Shown here one piece after another: positions 42,646 through 52,116 of a stretch of DNA of 64,000 bases. Position 1 is the stretch's first letter, and the number at the start of each line of letters is the position of its first letter. The DNA comes from Caballeronia arvi. GTDB lineage: Bacteria; Pseudomonadota; Gammaproteobacteria; Burkholderiales; Burkholderiaceae. Where the stretch lies: positions 1 to 64,000 of the forward strand of contig NZ_FCOM02000006.1 of NCBI RefSeq assembly GCF_001544695.2, given 5' to 3'. The position numbers were made by a program, and so were the translations under genes. The notes beneath the pieces are model-generated. The model did no database searches. It was not told the DNA's origin and saw only the letters and a program-made list of their open reading frames with translations.

Positions 42646-43674
42646 ATGCGGCGCGATTACTCTTTTCTTCGACCGAGCAAATCAGCGCCAGAGGTCGAAG
42701 CGCCGCTCAGGATCGGTATCGTGCCGACTCCCGACTTTACGTTGATGTCGCTTTCGTGCTTCGTCGAGTTCCTGCGGCTCTCGGCAGACGAGGCGGACTT
42801 CAGCAGGCAGATCTACTGCTCGTGGGATCTGCTGTCGCATGAGATCTCGCCCATTCGGGCGAGTTGCGGCTTTCCCATGTTGCCCACCAAAGTATTCGGC
42901 GATCCGGCCGACTACGATTACGTCGTGGTTCATGGCGGATTGCTCCACGGTTCGGAGCCGGTTCCCGACCAGCTCTACCGATTCGTACAATCCTGCGTCG
43001 AGGCGGGCGTGCCGGTCGTCGGGCTTTGCACTGGCCAGTTCGTTCTGGCCGAGCTGGGATATCTGTCCGGCAAGCGGTGTGCAGTGCACTTCTCGCTCGC
43101 GCACGCGATGCAGACCAATTTCCCCGATATCGTCGCCGTGACGGATGCCCCGGTCGTCATAGACGGCGGGTTCATCACATGTCCGGGAGGCCTTGCGGCA
43201 ATCAATCTCGCCATGCATCTGGTGACGACGCATTGCGGCAACACGCGCTCCCACAAGGCGCTGCACTATCTGATGGCCGATCAGGGATTCGAGGAGATAC
43301 AGGCCATGAAAAACGACTCCGAGATCGGCCTGCATTGTCCCGATCGGCGAGTTGTGAATGCAGTCGGCCTGATGATGCAGCAGACGTTGGAGCCAGGTTC
43401 GATTGCCAGCATCGCGCAAGCGATCGGGACCAGCGAGCGCGAACTCAATCGGCTCTTCAAGAAGCATCTGCGCGTCGCCCCTCAGCAATACTGGCGGAGC
43501 TTGCGCCTCAAGACAGCCAAATGGATGGTGCTGAACAGCGACCGATCCATCACTCAGATTGCTTATGAATGCGGCTTCACGGACAGCTCGCATCTCATCA
43601 ATCTGTTCAAGCGCGAATTCAATGTCACTCCGGCCAAGTTAAGGAAGATTCGCTCGGACTTCGGAGTTCATTGA
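42646..43674 (+). CDS. GlxA-like AraC-family regulator with DJ-1/PfpI domain
   Basis: The 342-residue protein has an N-terminal class I glutamine-amidotransferase-like (DJ-1/PfpI) domain (I-G-I-V-P-T-P-D-F-T-L-M-S ... nucleophile-elbow G-L-C-T-G-Q-F). The C-terminal AraC double helix-turn-helix reads I-A-S-I-A-Q-A-I-G-T-S-E-R-E-L-N-R-L-F-K and I-T-Q-I-A-Y-E-C-G-F-T-D-S-S-H-L-I-N. Relatives regulate carnitine, glycine betaine, arginine and hydroxyproline catabolism in pseudomonads and Burkholderia. GGAG lies eight bases before ATG 42646. It probably activates the OCD/enolase and transporter 3 operons through operators A and B. Confidence 0.88.
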   Translation: MRRDYSFLRPSKSAPEVEAPLRIGIVPTPDFTLMSLSCFVEFLRLSADEADFSRQIYCSWDLLSHEISPIRASCGFPMLPTKVFGDPADYDYVVVHGGLLHGSEPVPDQLYRFVQSCVEAGVPVVGLCTGQFVLAELGYLSGKRCAVHFSLAHAMQTNFPDIVAVTDAPVVIDGGFITCPGGLAAINLAMHLVTTHCGNTRSHKALHYLMADQGFEEIQAMKNDSEIGLHCPDRRVVNAVGLMMQQTLEPGSIASIAQAIGTSERELNRLFKKHLRVAPQQYWRSLRLKTAKWMVLNSDRSITQIAYECGFTDSSHLINLFKREFNVTPAKLRKIRSDFGVH

Positions 43675-43734
43675 ACCGAGGCAAGCCGCGCGCTAACGAG
43701 CGCATGCATGCAATATGCAGACGAATCAATTTAC

Positions 43735-43763
43735 TTGACATCTAAACTATCTAAACCTAAATT
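43735..43763 (+). promoter_or_regulatory. Sigma-70 promoter with direct repeats for the 2-aminobenzoyl-CoA operon
   Basis: TTGACA (43735-43740), 17-base spacer, TAAATT (43758-43763). ATCTAAAC occurs twice, 9 bases apart (43740-43747 and 43749-43756), inside the spacer. MarR proteins of aromatic pathways often bind there, so repression by the operon's own MarR is likely. Confidence 0.65.
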
Positions 43764-43796
43764 ATCGATTCGAGGAAACACAGTCGGAGAGCAAGC

Positions 43797-46181
43797 ATGC
43801 GCATCGTCTGCATCGGCGGGGGCCCGGCGGGCCTGTATTTCGGCCTTTTGATGAAGCACCGCCACCCGGGATACGACATCACCATCGTTGAGCGCAACCG
43901 CGCCTACGACACGTTCGGCTGGGGCGTCGTCTTCTCCGACCAGACACTCGGGAATCTGCGCGCGGCAGACCCGCAAAGCGCCGACGCCATTCTCGATGCC
44001 TTCAATCACTGGGACGACATCGAAGTTCACATCGGCGGCCGCACGATCCGCTCGTCGGGACACGGTTTCTGCGGCATCGGCCGCAAACGTCTGCTGAATA
44101 TTCTGCAAGCGCGCTGCGAAGAACTCGGCGTCAAGCTCGTCTTCGAGACGCAGGTCGTGAACGACGACGACTACGAAGCCGATCTCATCATCGCGAGCGA
44201 CGGCGCGAACAGTGTGATCCGCCAGAAATATGCATCGACGTATCAGCCCGACATCGATATGCGCGATTGCCGCTTCGTATGGCTCGGCACCAACAAATGC
44301 TTCGACGCCTTCACGTTCGCGTTCGAAAAAACCGAATGGGGCTGGTTCCAGGCGCATGCCTATCGTTTCGATGAAAGCACGTCGACGTTCATCGTCGAAG
44401 CACCAGAGCGCGTATGGCGCGCGGCCGGCCTCGCCGACATGAGCAAGGAAGAAGGCATCGCATTTTGCGAGAAGCTCTTCGCAAAGTATCTCGACGGTCA
44501 TGCGCTGATGTCGAACGCCACGCATTTGCGCGGCTCCGCGCAATGGATTCGCTTCCCGCGCGTCGTGAATCGCGAATGGGTGCATTGGCGCGAAGACGCG
44601 AACGGCAAGCGCACGCCGATCGTGCTGATGGGCGATGCGGCGCACACCGCGCACTTCTCCATCGGTTCGGGCACGAAGCTCGCGCTCGAAGATTCGATCG
44701 AGCTCGCGAACAGCATTGACACCGCGTTCGCGAAGCAGGATGGCGACCTCGAAGGCGCGCTCGCGCATTACACCCGGGTGCGCAGCGTCGATGTACTGCG
44801 CATTCAGAACGCGGCGCGCAATTCGACGGAATGGTTCGAGCACGTCGACCGTTACGCATCGTTCGAGCCGGAGCAATTCGCGTATTCGCTGCTCACGCGC
44901 TCGCAGCGCATCTCGCATGAAAACCTGCGTGAACGCGACGCGCGTTATCTCGCTTCGTTCGAAGACTGGCTCGCCGCGCGCGCGGGCATCGAACGCGAGA
45001 CGCAACAACGTTCCGTTCCGCCGATGTTCACGCCCTTCACGCTGCGCGGCGTCACGCTGAAGAACCGCGTGGTCGTCTCGCCGATGGCGCAATATTCCGC
45101 CGTCGATGGCATCGCCGGCGACTATCACCTTGTGCATCTCGGCGCACGCGCGATGGGCGGCGCCGCGCTCGTGATGACGGAGATGACCTGCGTGTCGCCC
45201 GAAGCGCGCATCACGCCGGGATGCCCCGGCATGTACGCGCCGGAGCATCTGGCTGCATGGAAGCGCATCGTCGATTTCGTGCATGCACAATCCGATGCAA
45301 AGATCGGCATGCAGCTCGGTCACGCAGGCGCGAAAGCATCGACGCGCGTGAGCTGGGAAGGCATCGATCAGCCGCTTCCCGATAACAACTGGCCGCTCGT
45401 ATCCGCATCGCCACAACAGTATGTGCGCGATGTGAGCCAATGGTCGCGTGAGGCATCGCATGAAGAACTGCGCGAGATCGAAGCGCAATTCGTGCGCGCA
45501 ACCGAAATGGCCGCGCAAGCGGGTTTCGACTGGCTCGAACTGCACTGCGCGCACGGCTATTTCCTGTCGAGCTTCCTGTCGCCGTTGACCAATCATCGCA
45601 CCGACGCATACGGCGGCTCGCTCGAAAACCGGCTGCGTTATCCGCTCGAAGTGTTCAAGGCGATGCGCGCGGTCTGGCCGCAAGACAAGCCGATGTCGGT
45701 GCGTATTTCCGCGCACGATTGGGTCGATGGCGGCACGACGCCCGACGATGCCGTCGAGATCGCACGCGCTTTCAAGGCCGCGGGCGCGGACATGATCGAC
45801 GTGTCGTCGGGTCAGGTCAGCAAGGAAGAAAAGCCCGTGTATGGCCGCATGTTCCAGACGCCGTTCGCCGATCGCATCCGCAACGAAGCGGGCATCGCAA
45901 CGATCGCGGTCGGCGCGATATCGGAAGCAGATCACGTGAACAGCATCATCGCGGCGGGACGCGCCGATCTTTGCGCGGTGGCGCGTCCGCATCTCGCGAA
46001 TCCGTCGTGGACCTTGAACGAAGCGGCGAAGATCGGTTACTTCGATGTCGCGTGGCCGAAGCAATACGCCGCCGCGAAATCGCAGCTCGAACGCAATCTG
46101 GAACGCGAACGCGCGATGGCCGTTGGCAATGCGGGCCTCACGCCGCAAGAACGCGCGCAACGCGCCGAAGGAACGATTTGA
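43797..46181 (+). CDS. abmA: 2-aminobenzoyl-CoA monooxygenase/reductase-type bifunctional flavoprotein
   Basis: The 794-residue protein fuses two parts. The N-terminus (1-400) is an aromatic FAD monooxygenase with the dinucleotide motif [10 protein letters not shown] and FAD motif [14 protein letters not shown]. The C-terminus (405-794) is an old-yellow-enzyme reductase with [11 protein letters not shown] and L-C-A-V-A-R-P. This layout is that of 2-aminobenzoyl-CoA monooxygenase/reductase, which hydroxylates and dearomatises 2-aminobenzoyl-CoA; related fusions are annotated salicylyl-CoA 5-hydroxylase. The RidA, hydratase, SDR and ligase genes downstream favour the anthranilate pathway. It is the first gene of the operon. 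Confidence 0.85.
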   Translation: MRIVCIGGGPAGLYFGLLMKHRHPGYDITIVERNRAYDTFGWGVVFSDQTLGNLRAADPQSADAILDAFNHWDDIEVHIGGRTIRSSGHGFCGIGRKRLLNILQARCEELGVKLVFETQVVNDDDYEADLIIASDGANSVIRQKYASTYQPDIDMRDCRFVWLGTNKCFDAFTFAFEKTEWGWFQAHAYRFDESTSTFIVEAPERVWRAAGLADMSKEEGIAFCEKLFAKYLDGHALMSNATHLRGSAQWIRFPRVVNREWVHWREDANGKRTPIVLMGDAAHTAHFSIGSGTKLALEDSIELANSIDTAFAKQDGDLEGALAHYTRVRSVDVLRIQNAARNSTEWFEHVDRYASFEPEQFAYSLLTRSQRISHENLRERDARYLASFEDWLAARAGIERETQQRSVPPMFTPFTLRGVTLKNRVVVSPMAQYSAVDGIAGDYHLVHLGARAMGGAALVMTEMTCVSPEARITPGCPGMYAPEHLAAWKRIVDFVHAQSDAKIGMQLGHAGAKASTRVSWEGIDQPLPDNNWPLVSASPQQYVRDVSQWSREASHEELREIEAQFVRATEMAAQAGFDWLELHCAHGYFLSSFLSPLTNHRTDAYGGSLENRLRYPLEVFKAMRAVWPQDKPMSVRISAHDWVDGGTTPDDAVEIARAFKAAGADMIDVSSGQVSKEEKPVYGRMFQTPFADRIRNEAGIATIAVGAISEADHVNSIIAAGRADLCAVARPHLANPSWTLNEAAKIGYFDVAWPKQYAAAKSQLERNLERERAMAVGNAGLTPQERAQRAEGTI

Positions 46182-46183
46182 TC

Positions 46184-46945
46184 ATGACGGCTCTCGTCGA
46201 TAAACACGCAGTCGTGACGGGCGGAGGCAGCGGCATCGGCGCTGCGTGCGCGGTGGCGCTCGCACAAGCGGGCGCGCGCATCACGCTGATGGGCCGCGAT
46301 ATCGTGCGTCTCGAAGCGCAGCGCGACGCGATGCGTTCTCATGGCGATGTCGCATGCATCAGCGTCGATGTCACGAATGAAAGCGCCGTCGAAGAAGCGT
46401 TCAAACGCGCGGGCCCGGTCGATATCCTCGTGAACAACGCGGGCCACGCGCAAGCCGCGCCCTTCACGCACACCGATGCCGCGCTCTGGCAACGCATGCT
46501 CGACGTGAACCTCACGGGCGTGTTCCTCTGCACGCGCGCCGCATTGCCTTCGATGATCGAACGCGGTCATGGCCGCGTCGTGAACGTCGCGAGCACCGCG
46601 GGTCAGATCGGTTATGCGTATGTCGCCGCTTATTGCGCAGCGAAGCATGGCGTCATCGGCCTTACGCGCGCGCTCGCGCTCGAAGTCGCGACCAAGGGCA
46701 TCACGGTCAACGCGGTATGCCCCGGCTACACCGAAACCGAACTGCTGCGTGAATCGCTCGATCAGATCATGACGAAGACGTCCCGCAGCGAACAGGACGC
46801 GCGCGATGCGCTCGTGCGCAGCAATCCGCAACGCCGCTTCGTGCAGCCGGAAGAAGTCGCCAATGCCGTGCTCTGGCTGTGCGCGCCCGGCTCCGGCTCG
46901 ATGAATGGCCAATCGATTTCCGTATCAGGTGGAGAAGTCACGTGA
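46184..46945 (+). CDS. SDR-family 3-hydroxyacyl-CoA dehydrogenase-type enzyme
   Basis: The 253-residue short-chain dehydrogenase has the cofactor motif T-G-G-G-S-G-I-G, the N-N-A-G motif and the catalytic Ser/Tyr/Lys (V-A-S-T-A ... Y-C-A-A-K). It ends with the usual [11 protein letters not shown]. In the 2-aminobenzoyl-CoA pathway it would oxidise the hydroxyacyl-CoA formed by the hydratase. Only two bases separate it from abmA, and its stop overlaps the GTG start of the MarR gene. Confidence 0.87.
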   Translation: MTALVDKHAVVTGGGSGIGAACAVALAQAGARITLMGRDIVRLEAQRDAMRSHGDVACISVDVTNESAVEEAFKRAGPVDILVNNAGHAQAAPFTHTDAALWQRMLDVNLTGVFLCTRAALPSMIERGHGRVVNVASTAGQIGYAYVAAYCAAKHGVIGLTRALALEVATKGITVNAVCPGYTETELLRESLDQIMTKTSRSEQDARDALVRSNPQRRFVQPEEVANAVLWLCAPGSGSMNGQSISVSGGEVT

Positions 46946-47499
46946 CCCACGCCGCACGCAACAAGAAGACGAGTGCCGCCATGGAAAAAGCGCCGCGCAA
47001 GGGCATCGAGAAACCGGCGGAGAACGTCGTCGATCTGGAAATGAGCACGGGCGCAGACAGCCACATGGGACTGCGTCTGTGGCTGCGCATGCTGACCACC
47101 ACCAACCTCGTGCAAGCCGAATTGCGCAAGCGCCTGCGCACCGAGTTCGACACGACCTTGCCGCGCTTCGACCTGATGGCGCAGCTCGAACGCCATCCCG
47201 AAGGATTGAAGATGACCGAGCTGTCGCGCCGCATGATGGTCACGGGCGGCAACGTGACGGGCATCACCGATCAGCTCGAAAAGGAAGGCCTCGTCTCGCG
47301 TTATACCGATCCGAACGATCGCCGCTCGACCAGCGTGCGACTCACGCCGCAAGGCCGCGCCGCGTTCGACAAGATGGCGACCGCGCATGAGCAATGGGTC
47401 GTCGAGATGTTCGGCGGCCTCGAACTGAACGAGAAGTCGCAGACGCATCAGCGGCTCGGCAAGCTCAAGCAACATCTGATGAATACGCTGAAGGACTGA
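46942..47499 (+). CDS. MarR-family regulator inside the aminobenzoyl-CoA operon
   Basis: The 185-residue regulator has a basic N-terminal extension and the MarR winged helix ([20 protein letters not shown] ... [13 protein letters not shown]). GTG 46942 overlaps the SDR stop and has GGAG seven bases upstream; ATG 46981 is a shorter option. Being the third gene of the operon it controls implies feedback: induction raises repressor levels. The likely ligand is an aminobenzoyl-CoA or another pathway thioester, by analogy with other CoA-pathway MarR proteins. Confidence 0.86.
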   Translation: MTHAARNKKTSAAMEKAPRKGIEKPAENVVDLEMSTGADSHMGLRLWLRMLTTTNLVQAELRKRLRTEFDTTLPRFDLMAQLERHPEGLKMTELSRRMMVTGGNVTGITDQLEKEGLVSRYTDPNDRRSTSVRLTPQGRAAFDKMATAHEQWVVEMFGGLELNEKSQTHQRLGKLKQHLMNTLKD

Positions 47500-47513
47500 A
47501 GGAGACGACGACA

Positions 47514-48359
47514 ATGACATCATCGAATGCGCTTCTTGCGGGCAACAGAACGACGCTCGCCGGCTATCGCGCGACGCATTTCGGCTGGTCCGTGACGAAC
47601 GGCGTCGCGACCATCATGTTGAATCGGCCCGAGCGCAAGAACCCGCTGACCTTCGAATCGTATGCGGAGTTGCGTGACCTCTTCCGCCAACTCGCGTATG
47701 CAACCGATGTCAAAGCCGTCGTGATTCACGGCGCGGGCGATAACTTCTGTTCCGGCGGCGACGTGCATGAAATCATCGCGCCGCTCGTCGATCTGCCGAT
47801 GCCCGAACTGCTGCTCTTCACGCGCATGACGGGCGATCTCGTGAAGGCGATGCGTCATTGCCCGCAGCCGGTCATCGCAGCCGTCGACGGCGTGTGCGCG
47901 GGCGCGGGCGCCATTCTCGCGATGGCCTCCGACATGCGCCTCGGCACGGCGCGCAGCAAGCTCGCGTTCCTGTTCGCACGCGTCGGTCTCGCGGGCTGCG
48001 ACATGGGCGCGTGCTCGATCCTGCCGCGCATCATCGGCCAGGGACGCGCGGCGGAATTGCTGTACACGGGCCGCGCCGCGAGCGGCGACGAAGGCTATCA
48101 ATGGGGCTTCTACAACCACCTGTGCACGCCTGAAACCCTGCTCGATGAAGCCGCGAAACTCGCCTCCGATCTCGTCGCCGGACCGACCTTCGCGCATGGC
48201 ATCACGAAGAAAATGCTGCATCAGGAATGGAGCATGAGCATCGACGAAGCGATCGAGTCCGAAGCGCAGGCGCAAGCCATCTGCATGAGCACGCGCGATT
48301 TCGAGCGCGCGTATCGCGCATTCGCGGCCAAGACGCGCCCCGTGTTCGAAGGAGACTGA
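47514..48359 (+). CDS. Enoyl-CoA hydratase/isomerase-family enzyme
   Basis: The 281-residue crotonase-fold protein has the oxyanion-hole segments [11 protein letters not shown] and [15 protein letters not shown]. It would hydrate or open the ring-derived CoA thioester. The start M-T-S-S-N at 47514 follows GGAGACGACGACA; a ribosome site and a 14-base gap link it to the MarR gene. Length is normal for the family. Confidence 0.88.
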   Translation: MTSSNALLAGNRTTLAGYRATHFGWSVTNGVATIMLNRPERKNPLTFESYAELRDLFRQLAYATDVKAVVIHGAGDNFCSGGDVHEIIAPLVDLPMPELLLFTRMTGDLVKAMRHCPQPVIAAVDGVCAGAGAILAMASDMRLGTARSKLAFLFARVGLAGCDMGACSILPRIIGQGRAAELLYTGRAASGDEGYQWGFYNHLCTPETLLDEAAKLASDLVAGPTFAHGITKKMLHQEWSMSIDEAIESEAQAQAICMSTRDFERAYRAFAAKTRPVFEGD

Positions 48360-48360
48360 A

Positions 48361-49542
48361 TTGAACGTCGATCTTCATAGCGCGCTTGCATGGCCCTTCT
48401 TCGACGAACGGCATCGCCAACTCGCGCTCGATGTCGATGCGTGGGCCGCTGAACATCTGCAACACGTCGATCACGCCGACACCGACGCAACCTGCAAGCG
48501 CCTCGTGCGAATGCTGGGCGATGCAGGGTGGCTCACGCATTGCATCGGCGGCACGCGATACGGCGCATCGCGCGACACGATCGACACGCGTGCCGTGTGT
48601 CTGCTGCGTGAAACGCTCGCGAAGCACGACGGTCTCGCCGATTTCGCCTTCGCGATGCAAGGCCTCGGCTCGGGCGCGATATCGCTGGCGGGAACGGATG
48701 CGCAGAAAGAGCGTTATTTGCCGCGCGTAGCGAAAGGAACGGCATTAGCGGCTTTCGCGCTGTCCGAACCCGACGCGGGTTCCGATGTCGCGGCGATGTC
48801 GCTGAGCGCGCAGGCCGATGACGACGCCTACGTGCTGAACGGCGACAAGACCTGGATTTCGAACGGCGGCATCGCGGACTTCTATGTCGTGTTCGCGCGT
48901 ACCGGCGAAGCGCCGGGCTCGCGCGGCATCAGCGCGTTCATCGTCGATGCCGATACGCCGGGTCTGGAAATCGCGGAGCGCATCGACGTGATCGCGCCGC
49001 ATCCGCTCGCACGCCTGCATTTCGACAACGCCCGCGTGCCGCGCAGTCAGATGCTCGGCGTACCCGGCGAAGGCTTCAAGATCGCGATGCGCACACTCGA
49101 TATCTTCCGCACGTCCGTTGCGGCCGCATCGCTCGGCTTTGCGCGCCGCGCGATGCAGGAAGGACTCGATCGCGCCGCATCGCGCAAGATGTTCGGCCAG
49201 ACGCTCGGCGATTTTCAACTGACGCAGGCGAAGCTCGCGCAGATGGCGCTGACCATCGATACGAGCGCGCTGCTCGTCTATCGCGCCGCGTGGCTGCGCG
49301 ATCAGGGCGAAAGCGTGACACGCGAAGCGGCGATGGCGAAGTGGCACGCAAGCGAAGGCGCGCAGCAGGTCATCGACGCCGCCGTGCAACTGTGGGGCGG
49401 TCTGGGCGTGACGCGCGGCATGGCGGTCGAATCGCTGTATCGCGAGATTCGCGCGCTGCGCATCTATGAAGGCGCGACCGAAGTGCAGCAGTTGATCGTC
49501 GGGCGCGATGTGCTGAAAGCGCACGGAGAACGTCAACGATGA
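48361..49542 (+). CDS. Acyl-CoA dehydrogenase
   Basis: The 393-residue FAD enzyme has the signatures [21 protein letters not shown] and, near the C-terminus, [10 protein letters not shown]. The catalytic glutamate is in I-Y-E-G-A-T-E. The start is TTG 48361 with GGAG six bases upstream, one base after the hydratase stop; no ATG is suitably placed. It supplies the dehydrogenation step of the beta-oxidation-like part of the pathway. The stop overlaps the thioesterase ATG. Confidence 0.88.
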   Translation: MNVDLHSALAWPFFDERHRQLALDVDAWAAEHLQHVDHADTDATCKRLVRMLGDAGWLTHCIGGTRYGASRDTIDTRAVCLLRETLAKHDGLADFAFAMQGLGSGAISLAGTDAQKERYLPRVAKGTALAAFALSEPDAGSDVAAMSLSAQADDDAYVLNGDKTWISNGGIADFYVVFARTGEAPGSRGISAFIVDADTPGLEIAERIDVIAPHPLARLHFDNARVPRSQMLGVPGEGFKIAMRTLDIFRTSVAAASLGFARRAMQEGLDRAASRKMFGQTLGDFQLTQAKLAQMALTIDTSALLVYRAAWLRDQGESVTREAAMAKWHASEGAQQVIDAAVQLWGGLGVTRGMAVESLYREIRALRIYEGATEVQQLIVGRDVLKAHGERQR

Positions 49543-49988
49543 TGACGCCGACCTTCGATATGCCGATGCGTATCCGTTTCGCGCATTGCGATCCGGCTGG
49601 CATCGTCTATTTCCCGCAATACCTCGTGATGACGAATGCGCTCGTCGAAGACTGGTTTAACGATGCGCTTCACATCGACTATGCGCGGATGATTTCGCAG
49701 CGCCGCGTCGGGCTGCCCATCGTCAAGCTCAGTTGCGACTTCTCGCGGCCGAGCCGCATGGGTGAAACGGTGACGCTCACGCTGTCCGTCGATTCGGTCG
49801 GGCAGCGATCGGTTCGCATCGACATCGTCTGTCATTGCGACGGCGAAGTGCGCTTTCGCGCAAAGCAGGTTCTGGTGACGACATCGCTCGACGATGGCCG
49901 TTCGATCGATATTCCCGGCGACATCGCCCGCGCAATCGAGCAGTTCGCGCCGGGCACGAGCCGCGTGCAAGAGGAGACACGTTCATGA
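49539..49988 (+). CDS. 4-hydroxybenzoyl-CoA thioesterase-family hotdog protein
   Basis: The 149-residue protein has the hotdog fold with the active-site segment [15 protein letters not shown]. It keeps the Asp used by 4-hydroxybenzoyl-CoA and YbgC-type thioesterases. It may release dead-end CoA esters or the pathway product. Four-base overlaps join it to the genes on both sides (ATGA at 49539 and 49985). Confidence 0.87.
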   Translation: MMTPTFDMPMRIRFAHCDPAGIVYFPQYLVMTNALVEDWFNDALHIDYARMISQRRVGLPIVKLSCDFSRPSRMGETVTLTLSVDSVGQRSVRIDIVCHCDGEVRFRAKQVLVTTSLDDGRSIDIPGDIARAIEQFAPGTSRVQEETRS

Positions 49989-50380
49989 AAAAGACACTTC
50001 TGCCTTCGGGCTGGATCAAGCCGCGCGGCTATGCGAACGGCGTCGCGGTGCGCGGTACGCAGGTGTATATCGCCGGGCAGATCGGCTGGGACGAACAGGC
50101 GCGCTTCGTCAGCAAGGAGTTCGGCGCGCAAGCCGCGCAGGCGTTGCGCAATATCGTCGCGGTGCTGCACGAAGCGGGCGGCAAGCCGGAGCATCTCGTG
50201 CGCATGACGTGGTACGTCACCGACAAGCGCGCGTATCTCGCGGCGGCGAAGGACATCGGCGCAGCGTTTCGCGAACTGATCGGCGATTACGACATCGCGA
50301 TGAGCGCCGTGCAGGTCGTCGCGCTGATCGAGGACGATGCACTGGTGGAAATCGAAGCCACGGCGGTCATTCCCAACTGA
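49985..50380 (+). CDS. RidA (YjgF/L-PSP) family protein
   Basis: The 131-residue protein has the RidA fold (Y-I-A-G-Q-I-G-W-D ... A-L-R-N-I-V-A-V-L-H-E-A-G-G ... V-E-I-E-A-T-A-V). It hydrolyses reactive enamine/imine intermediates. In this operon that fits release of ammonia from the amino-substituted, dearomatised ring, a step needed for 2-aminobenzoate but not for salicylate. It is therefore the gene that best separates the two pathway options. Confidence 0.88.
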   Translation: MKKTLLPSGWIKPRGYANGVAVRGTQVYIAGQIGWDEQARFVSKEFGAQAAQALRNIVAVLHEAGGKPEHLVRMTWYVTDKRAYLAAAKDIGAAFRELIGDYDIAMSAVQVVALIEDDALVEIEATAVIPN

Positions 50381-50393
50381 AGCGGAGAGCACG

Positions 50394-52031
50394 ATGGAAC
50401 GGTCAGCACACGTCGATACATTCGCGCGCGATCATCTGCCGCAGCAGGAGCAATGGCCGGTATTCATGCTCGACAACGCGGATGTGGCCTACCCTGCGCG
50501 CATCAATTGCGCGACGGAACTGCTGGATCGCGCGATCGAAAGCGGACAGGGCGATCGTCCCGCGATCTGGTCCGATGTGAACGGCGCGCCGCACGCGACA
50601 AGTTATCGCGAGCTGCGCCGGCTCGTGAATCGCAGCGCGCATGTGCTCGTCGATGAAATGGGCTTGCGTCCGGGCAATCGCGTGCTGCTGCGCGGCCCGA
50701 ACACCTTGCAGATGGCCGTCGCATTTTTCGCCGCGTTGAAAGCCGGTCTCGTCGTCGTGCCGACGATGCCGCTCTTGCGCGCGAAGGAGTTGAAGCAGAT
50801 CATCGACAAGGCGCAGATTTCGGCTGCACTCTGCGATGTGCGTCTCACCGATGAACTCGCGCGCTGCACGAAACAAGGCGACGAGTTCCATTGCGAAGCG
50901 CTCACGCAAGTGCTTTATTTTCACGACGATGCGCCCGGTTCGCTCGAATCGCTGGCGGCATCGAAGCCCGATCATTTTGACGCGTGCGATACCGCCGCCG
51001 ATGACGTATGCCTCATCGCGTTCACGAGCGGCACGACGGGCGCGCCGAAGGGCTGCATGCACTTTCATCGCGACGTGCTCGCGATGTGCGATCTCTTTCC
51101 GCGTCACATCCTGAAGCCCACGTCGAACGATATCTTTTGCGGCACGCCGCCGCTCGCGTTCACGTTCGGCCTCGGCGGCTTGCTGTGCTTTCCGCTGCGC
51201 GTCGGGGCATCGACGGTGCTGCTCGAAAAGCTCACGCCCGAAACGCTGCTTCAGACCGTCGAACGCTTTCACGCGACGATCATGTTCACCGCGCCGACGT
51301 TCTATCGGCAGATGGCGCCGCTCATCGAACGTTTCGACATGTCGAGTCTCGCGAAGACCGTATCGGCAGGCGAAGCATTGCCCGATTCGACGCGCGCCTT
51401 GTGGCGCGATGCGAGCGGCATCGAAATGATCGACGGCATCGGCGGCACGGAGATGATCCACATCTTCATTGCGTCGGCGGGTGCGGATGTCCGCGAGCAC
51501 GCGATCGGACGCGCGGTGCCGGGTTACATCGTGCAGGCCGTCGATGACGCGATGCAGCCCGTGCCGCCCGGCACGCTCGGCAAGCTCGCGGTGCGTGGCC
51601 CTACCGGTTGCCGCTATCTCGCCGACGAGCGCCAGTCGAAGTTCGTGCGCGACGGCTGGAACCTTCCCGGCGATTCCGTCGTGATCGATAAAGACGGCTA
51701 CGTGTTCTATCAGGCACGCGCCGACGACATGATCGTATCGGCGGGCTACAACATCTCCGGGCCGGAAGTCGAAAGCGTGCTGATGCAGCATGAAGCGGTC
51801 GCGGAATGCGGCGTGATCGGCGTGCCCGACGAGACGCGCGGGCAAGTGGTGAAGGCGTTCGTCGTGCTCAATGCCGGCTTCATCGGTAACGATGCGCTCA
51901 TCGCCGAATTGCAGGACTTCGTGAAGCGCAACGTCGCGCCTTACAAGTATCCGCGTCTCGTCACGTTCCTCGATGCATTGCCGCGCACGGAGACGGGCAA
52001 GCTCAAGCGCTTTGCATTGCGCACGATGTAG
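50394..52031 (+). CDS. abmG: 2-aminobenzoate-CoA ligase (benzoate-CoA ligase family)
   Basis: The 545-residue AMP-forming ligase has the P-loop-like motif F-T-S-G-T-T-G-A-P-K-G, the A5 region G-I-G-G-T-E-M-I, and the C-terminal swinging-domain motif R-A-D-D-M-I-V-S-A-G-Y-N-I. The catalytic Lys is in R-T-E-T-G-K-L-K-R. It activates the aromatic acid to its CoA thioester with ATP, the entry step of the pathway. CGGAGAG lies eight bases before ATG 50394, 14 bases after ridA. The exact acid (2-aminobenzoate versus salicylate or benzoate) is inferred from the operon. Confidence 0.85.
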   Translation: MERSAHVDTFARDHLPQQEQWPVFMLDNADVAYPARINCATELLDRAIESGQGDRPAIWSDVNGAPHATSYRELRRLVNRSAHVLVDEMGLRPGNRVLLRGPNTLQMAVAFFAALKAGLVVVPTMPLLRAKELKQIIDKAQISAALCDVRLTDELARCTKQGDEFHCEALTQVLYFHDDAPGSLESLAASKPDHFDACDTAADDVCLIAFTSGTTGAPKGCMHFHRDVLAMCDLFPRHILKPTSNDIFCGTPPLAFTFGLGGLLCFPLRVGASTVLLEKLTPETLLQTVERFHATIMFTAPTFYRQMAPLIERFDMSSLAKTVSAGEALPDSTRALWRDASGIEMIDGIGGTEMIHIFIASAGADVREHAIGRAVPGYIVQAVDDAMQPVPPGTLGKLAVRGPTGCRYLADERQSKFVRDGWNLPGDSVVIDKDGYVFYQARADDMIVSAGYNISGPEVESVLMQHEAVAECGVIGVPDETRGQVVKAFVVLNAGFIGNDALIAELQDFVKRNVAPYKYPRLVTFLDALPRTETGKLKRFALRTM

Positions 52032-52116
52032 CGGGAAGCAAGAACGTTTGCTTGGTAGAGTATGGCTCACGCCCGCCGCGAGGCGGCTTGCCCACTCTTC
52101 CGAGCAAACAAGAAAA

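Noticed and set aside
43731-46160. An 809-residue minus-strand frame opposite abmA
   Set aside because: Long only because high third-position GC removes stops; no recognisable motif, while the plus strand encodes a complete two-domain flavoprotein.
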